Positions 49,491-51,927 of a DNA stretch of 51,927 nucleotides are shown here, piece after piece (position 1 is the first letter of the stretch; each line of letters begins with the position of its first letter). The DNA comes from UBA6215 sp964484255. Lineage in GTDB: Bacteria > Omnitrophota > Gorgyraeia > Pluralincolimonadales > Pluralincolimonadaceae. The notes beneath the pieces are model-generated. The model was not told where the DNA came from. It saw nothing but the letters and a program-made list of their open reading frames with translations, and did no database searches. The stretch is from assembly GCA_964484255.1 (NCBI GenBank), contig CAZAEH010000009.1:1-51927 (forward strand), written 5' to 3'. Both the position numbers and the translations under genes were made by a program.

Positions 49491-50380
49491 AGATACGCTG
49501 CCTCCTTGCGGTTTTACTTCTGGCCTGTTCCGCCATGCCGGCATATCCCATCCGGCCTTCCGAGACGCCCAGGAACGTAGTCCTTATCGGCTGGGACGGC
49601 GCGCAGCTTAACCACATAAAGGAATGTCTGGAACGCGGCGAGCTGCCGAATATAAAGAAACTCTCCGAGGAAGGGGCGTTCGTAGAGATAGACGTCCAGG
49701 GCCACCAGACCGAGACCGAGCCGGGCTTTGCCCAGATCCTTACAGGATACGACGATGAGGTTTCCGGGGTCATAACGAACGACAGGTACAGCTGTATACC
49801 GAAGGGATATACCGTATTTGAAAGGATCGAAGACCATTTCGGCAAGGACAATATCGTGACAGTCGGCCTCTTCTCGAAAGGCCACAGATTCAAGTCCGAT
49901 ACCCCGGATAAGCCCTATTATAATGCCGCCAAAGCGGCGGATGTCTTCAAGAACGGCCTGGGCGAGGACGAGGACGTCGCCGCGCAGGCGAAGAAGATGC
50001 TTGCCCGCTACAAGGACAGGCCCTTCTTTTTCTTTATCCAGTTCGCCGATGCGGACAGGAAAGGGCACGCGAAGGGCGAGAATTCCGTCGAATATAACGA
50101 TGCCCTTGTTACCTACGATAAATTGACAGGCGATATAATCAACGAACTCAAGAAACTCGGCATATACGACAAGACGATAATTTATGTTACCGCGGACCAC
50201 GGGTTCGACGAAGGAAGCTGCGGGCATAGTTATGCCCCCTATGTCTTCATGTCGACCAACGATCCGCGGGGCATCAGGCAGGGCTTCCAGGCCGATGTTA
50301 CTCCTACCGTCCTGGACAGGATGGGCATAGATACCGGGAAGATCAACCCGCCTTTATACGGTAAACCGCTTACGAAATAG
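49487..50380 (+). CDS. Exported alkaline-phosphatase-superfamily phosphodiesterase
   Basis: This 297-residue protein has a signal peptide ending near SAMPAYP (about residue 20). The metal-binding Asp is in GWDGAQ (about 36-41), and the nucleophile Thr/Ser is expected near TETEPGF (about 76-82). The remaining metal ligands are in FADADRKGHAK and TADHGFDEGSCGH. This is the alkaline phosphatase/nucleotide pyrophosphatase/sulfatase fold. The length is shorter than that of sulfatases and lacks the CxPxR motif, so it is more like a type I phosphodiesterase. Its substrate is unknown. It overlaps the receiver gene by 4 nt. Confidence 0.8.
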   Translation: MKIRCLLAVLLLACSAMPAYPIRPSETPRNVVLIGWDGAQLNHIKECLERGELPNIKKLSEEGAFVEIDVQGHQTETEPGFAQILTGYDDEVSGVITNDRYSCIPKGYTVFERIEDHFGKDNIVTVGLFSKGHRFKSDTPDKPYYNAAKAADVFKNGLGEDEDVAAQAKKMLARYKDRPFFFFIQFADADRKGHAKGENSVEYNDALVTYDKLTGDIINELKKLGIYDKTIIYVTADHGFDEGSCGHSYAPYVFMSTNDPRGIRQGFQADVTPTVLDRMGIDTGKINPPLYGKPLTK

Positions 50381-50388
50381 GAGGCAAA

Positions 50389-50940
50389 ATGCTGCTTCTC
50401 GTCGGCCTGCTCCTTATCGCGGCGTTCGCGATATGGTCGGTCTTTACCTATAATCTCCTGATAAAACAAAAGAACCTCATGCGCGAGGCGTGGAGCGGAA
50501 TAGACGTCCAGCTCAAGCGCCGCGCGGACCTCATACCGAACCTCGTCGAAGCCGTAAAGGGCTATAAACAGTTCGAGCGCTCGACCCTCGAGAACGTCAC
50601 GGCGTTGCGGGCAAAAGCGGCAGCGACCGGGGGCATAAAAGAGAAGGCCGATTCGGAAAATGCCGTTTCACAGGCGCTTAAATCCATATTCGCTGTCGCC
50701 GAAGCATACCCCGACCTTAAAGCCAATAAGAGTTTCCTGGATTTGCACAAGAACCTTGTAGATATAGAGGACCAACTGCAGATGGCACGCCGCTATTACA
50801 ACGGCACCGTGCGCGATTACAGCATCCTTATCCAATCGTTCCCAAGCAGTATAGTGGCTTCGGTCTTCGGATTCGGTAAGGCCGATTTCTTCGAGATCGA
50901 ATACGCCACCGAGCGCAAGACCCCGGAAGTCACACTATGA
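50389..50940 (+). CDS. LemA-family membrane protein
   Basis: This 183-residue protein has one N-terminal membrane helix (about 2-22) with a very short outer segment, then a four-helix LemA domain (about 28-180). Signatures are SGIDVQLKRRADLIPNLVEAV and RYYNGTVRDYSIL with FPSSIVASVFGF. LemA proteins are of unclear function, but genes for them often sit beside DUF2207 and TPM-domain genes, as here. The stop overlaps the start of the next gene (ATGA). It has a GGAGG site. Confidence 0.9.
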   Translation: MLLLVGLLLIAAFAIWSVFTYNLLIKQKNLMREAWSGIDVQLKRRADLIPNLVEAVKGYKQFERSTLENVTALRAKAAATGGIKEKADSENAVSQALKSIFAVAEAYPDLKANKSFLDLHKNLVDIEDQLQMARRYYNGTVRDYSILIQSFPSSIVASVFGFGKADFFEIEYATERKTPEVTL

Positions 50941-51927
50941 CAAGGGGTGTTTCATTCAGGGACAGGCTGCTTAGTCGCCCCGCAATAGGCCTAATCGCGG
51001 GTTTGTTATTTTTTATATTTTCTTCCGCTGCATTTGCCTCAGAACGCATACTTTCCTTTGACAGCCGTATCGAGGTCAATAAAGATTCCTCGCTTATCGT
51101 TACCGAGACCATAAAGGTAAATGCCGAAGGCGCGCAGATAAAACGCGGCATCTACAGGGATTTTCCCACGCTTTACGAGGGCGGGTACAGGGTGGGTTTT
51201 AAACTCATGAGCGTCAAATGCGACGGGGTGCCCGAATCTTACCATACGCAGGGCCAGCCTAACGGTATCCGTATATACATCGGCAAGACCGATGTCTTCA
51301 TCCCCCAAGGGGAACACATTTACGAGATCACCTATTATACAGACAGGCAGCTGGGCTATTTCGATGATCACGACGAGCTTTACTGGAATGTTACCGGCAA
51401 CGGCTGGGCATTCCCGATAGACCGGGCCACGGCGATGGTAGTCCTGCCGGAGGGCGTCCCCAAAGATGCCATAAAGATGGACGGCTTCACCGGGGCGCAG
51501 GGTTCTAAGGCGCGCGAATTGAATGCCATGCTTACCCACGGCCGCCCGTATTTCATTACCACCTCTATCCTTCGGCCTTCCGAGGGGTTAACGATCGTCG
51601 TAGGCTGGCCAAAAGGATTTATCGAGAAACCTTCGGCCTCGAGGCCCGTCGAAGAAGAAAAGACAGAGCCTCCCAAGCCTTTTTCCGAGTTTGACATCCT
51701 CACAATGCCGGGCGCGGATAAAGTGGCATTGGGCGAAGCCCTGATAATAGCGCTCGTCATTTACTACATAGCGGTCTGGTTAAAGGTCGGCCGCGATCCG
51801 GAGAAGGGCGTAATAGTCCCGCTATTCGTCCCGCCTAAGGGCGTATCCCCGGCGGCGTGCAGGTATATATCTAAAATGTCCTATGACGACAAGGTCTTTG
51901 CCGCGGCGCTTGTGAATGCGGCTGTGA
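50937..51927 (+). CDS. DUF2207 membrane protein, cut by the window end
   Basis: This partial gene starts at ATG 50937, overlapping the LemA stop, and has 330 codons open to the end of the window. It has a signal-like helix (about 17-34, ending AFASER). The all-beta DUF2207 domain (about 37-230) carries ITYYTDRQLGYFDDHDELYWNVTG (read in two parts), which is characteristic. A membrane helix (about 265-285) and the start of the cytoplasmic part (WLKVGRDPEKG, VPLFVPPKGVSPA) follow. Its function is unknown; it is paired with LemA in many bacteria. A full-length member would be about 550-650 residues. Confidence 0.88.
   Translation, partial: MTRGVSFRDRLLSRPAIGLIAGLLFFIFSSAAFASERILSFDSRIEVNKDSSLIVTETIKVNAEGAQIKRGIYRDFPTLYEGGYRVGFKLMSVKCDGVPESYHTQGQPNGIRIYIGKTDVFIPQGEHIYEITYYTDRQLGYFDDHDELYWNVTGNGWAFPIDRATAMVVLPEGVPKDAIKMDGFTGAQGSKARELNAMLTHGRPYFITTSILRPSEGLTIVVGWPKGFIEKPSASRPVEEEKTEPPKPFSEFDILTMPGADKVALGEALIIALVIYYIAVWLKVGRDPEKGVIVPLFVPPKGVSPAACRYISKMSYDDKVFAAALVNAAV

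Noticed and set aside
1..51927. CRISPR arrays, insertion sequences, rRNA genes or replication origin
   Set aside because: I saw no regularly spaced long repeats, no transposase-like protein, no rRNA sequence and no DnaA-box cluster in the window.

Overview
The window looks like a chromosomal piece of an uncultured, anaerobic or microaerophilic Gram-negative bacterium. It carries a four-subunit pyruvate:ferredoxin oxidoreductase, rubrerythrin, type II secretion/pseudopilin genes, an outer-membrane beta-barrel gene, a PEP-CTERM surface protein and many plant-glycan enzymes. This combination fits Omnitrophota or a PVC-related lineage. That placement is an inference from gene content, since no rRNA or taxonomic marker is present. 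Almost all genes lie on the + strand in tight operons. Most of the window is GC-rich, but about 4.6-6.1 kb is clearly AT-rich.

Layout. 0-3.8 kb: a membrane protein, then por gamma-delta-alpha-beta. 3.86-4.52 kb: a tRNA-Asn(GUU) gene split by a 585-nt group I intron that encodes an HNH endonuclease. 4.65-6.13 kb: an AT-rich pair of accessory genes, the first with a TIR/deoxyribosyltransferase-like N-terminus (possible defence module). 6.1-9.6 kb: small secreted or membrane proteins and a flavodoxin-like reductase. 9.7-12.7 kb: MATE exporter, secreted cyclophilin, CDF metal transporter. 12.7-33.6 kb: a large beta-glucan utilisation region with a GspK-like pseudopilin fused to a LamG-type domain, a PEP-CTERM carbohydrate-binding protein, a GntR-LacI regulator, GH94 phosphorylase, GH9 cellulase, a clan GH-A glycosidase, several carbohydrate-binding proteins, an ECF sigma/anti-sigma pair and a GH3 beta-glucosidase. 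33.6-36.7 kb: rubrerythrin and a Mg2+ P-type ATPase. 36.7-40.7 kb: a divergent outer-membrane protein gene and hemW, then bioY and a purine permease, with BirA-type operators. 40.8-43.1 kb: a rearranged-looking type II secretion segment. 43.2-52 kb: GH130 phosphorylase, cold-shock protein, YchF-like NTPase, GT-C transferase, two-component pair, phosphodiesterase, LemA and a DUF2207 protein running off the end.

How they fit together. The 12.7-33.6 kb genes outline binding of beta-glucan at the surface (LamG and CBM11-like modules), outside cleavage (GH9, GH-A, GH3) and intracellular phosphorolysis (GH94, and GH130 further on). Three promoters in this block, including that of the GntR-LacI regulator itself, carry three or four GGTATA half-sites spaced 9-11 bp, suggesting one regulon. 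Separately, two promoters near bioY share one layout of -10 box, BirA palindrome, ribosome-binding site and start codon. This ties an uncharacterised outer-membrane beta-barrel protein to biotin.

All calls come from reading the sequence. No similarity search, structure prediction or folding program was run.
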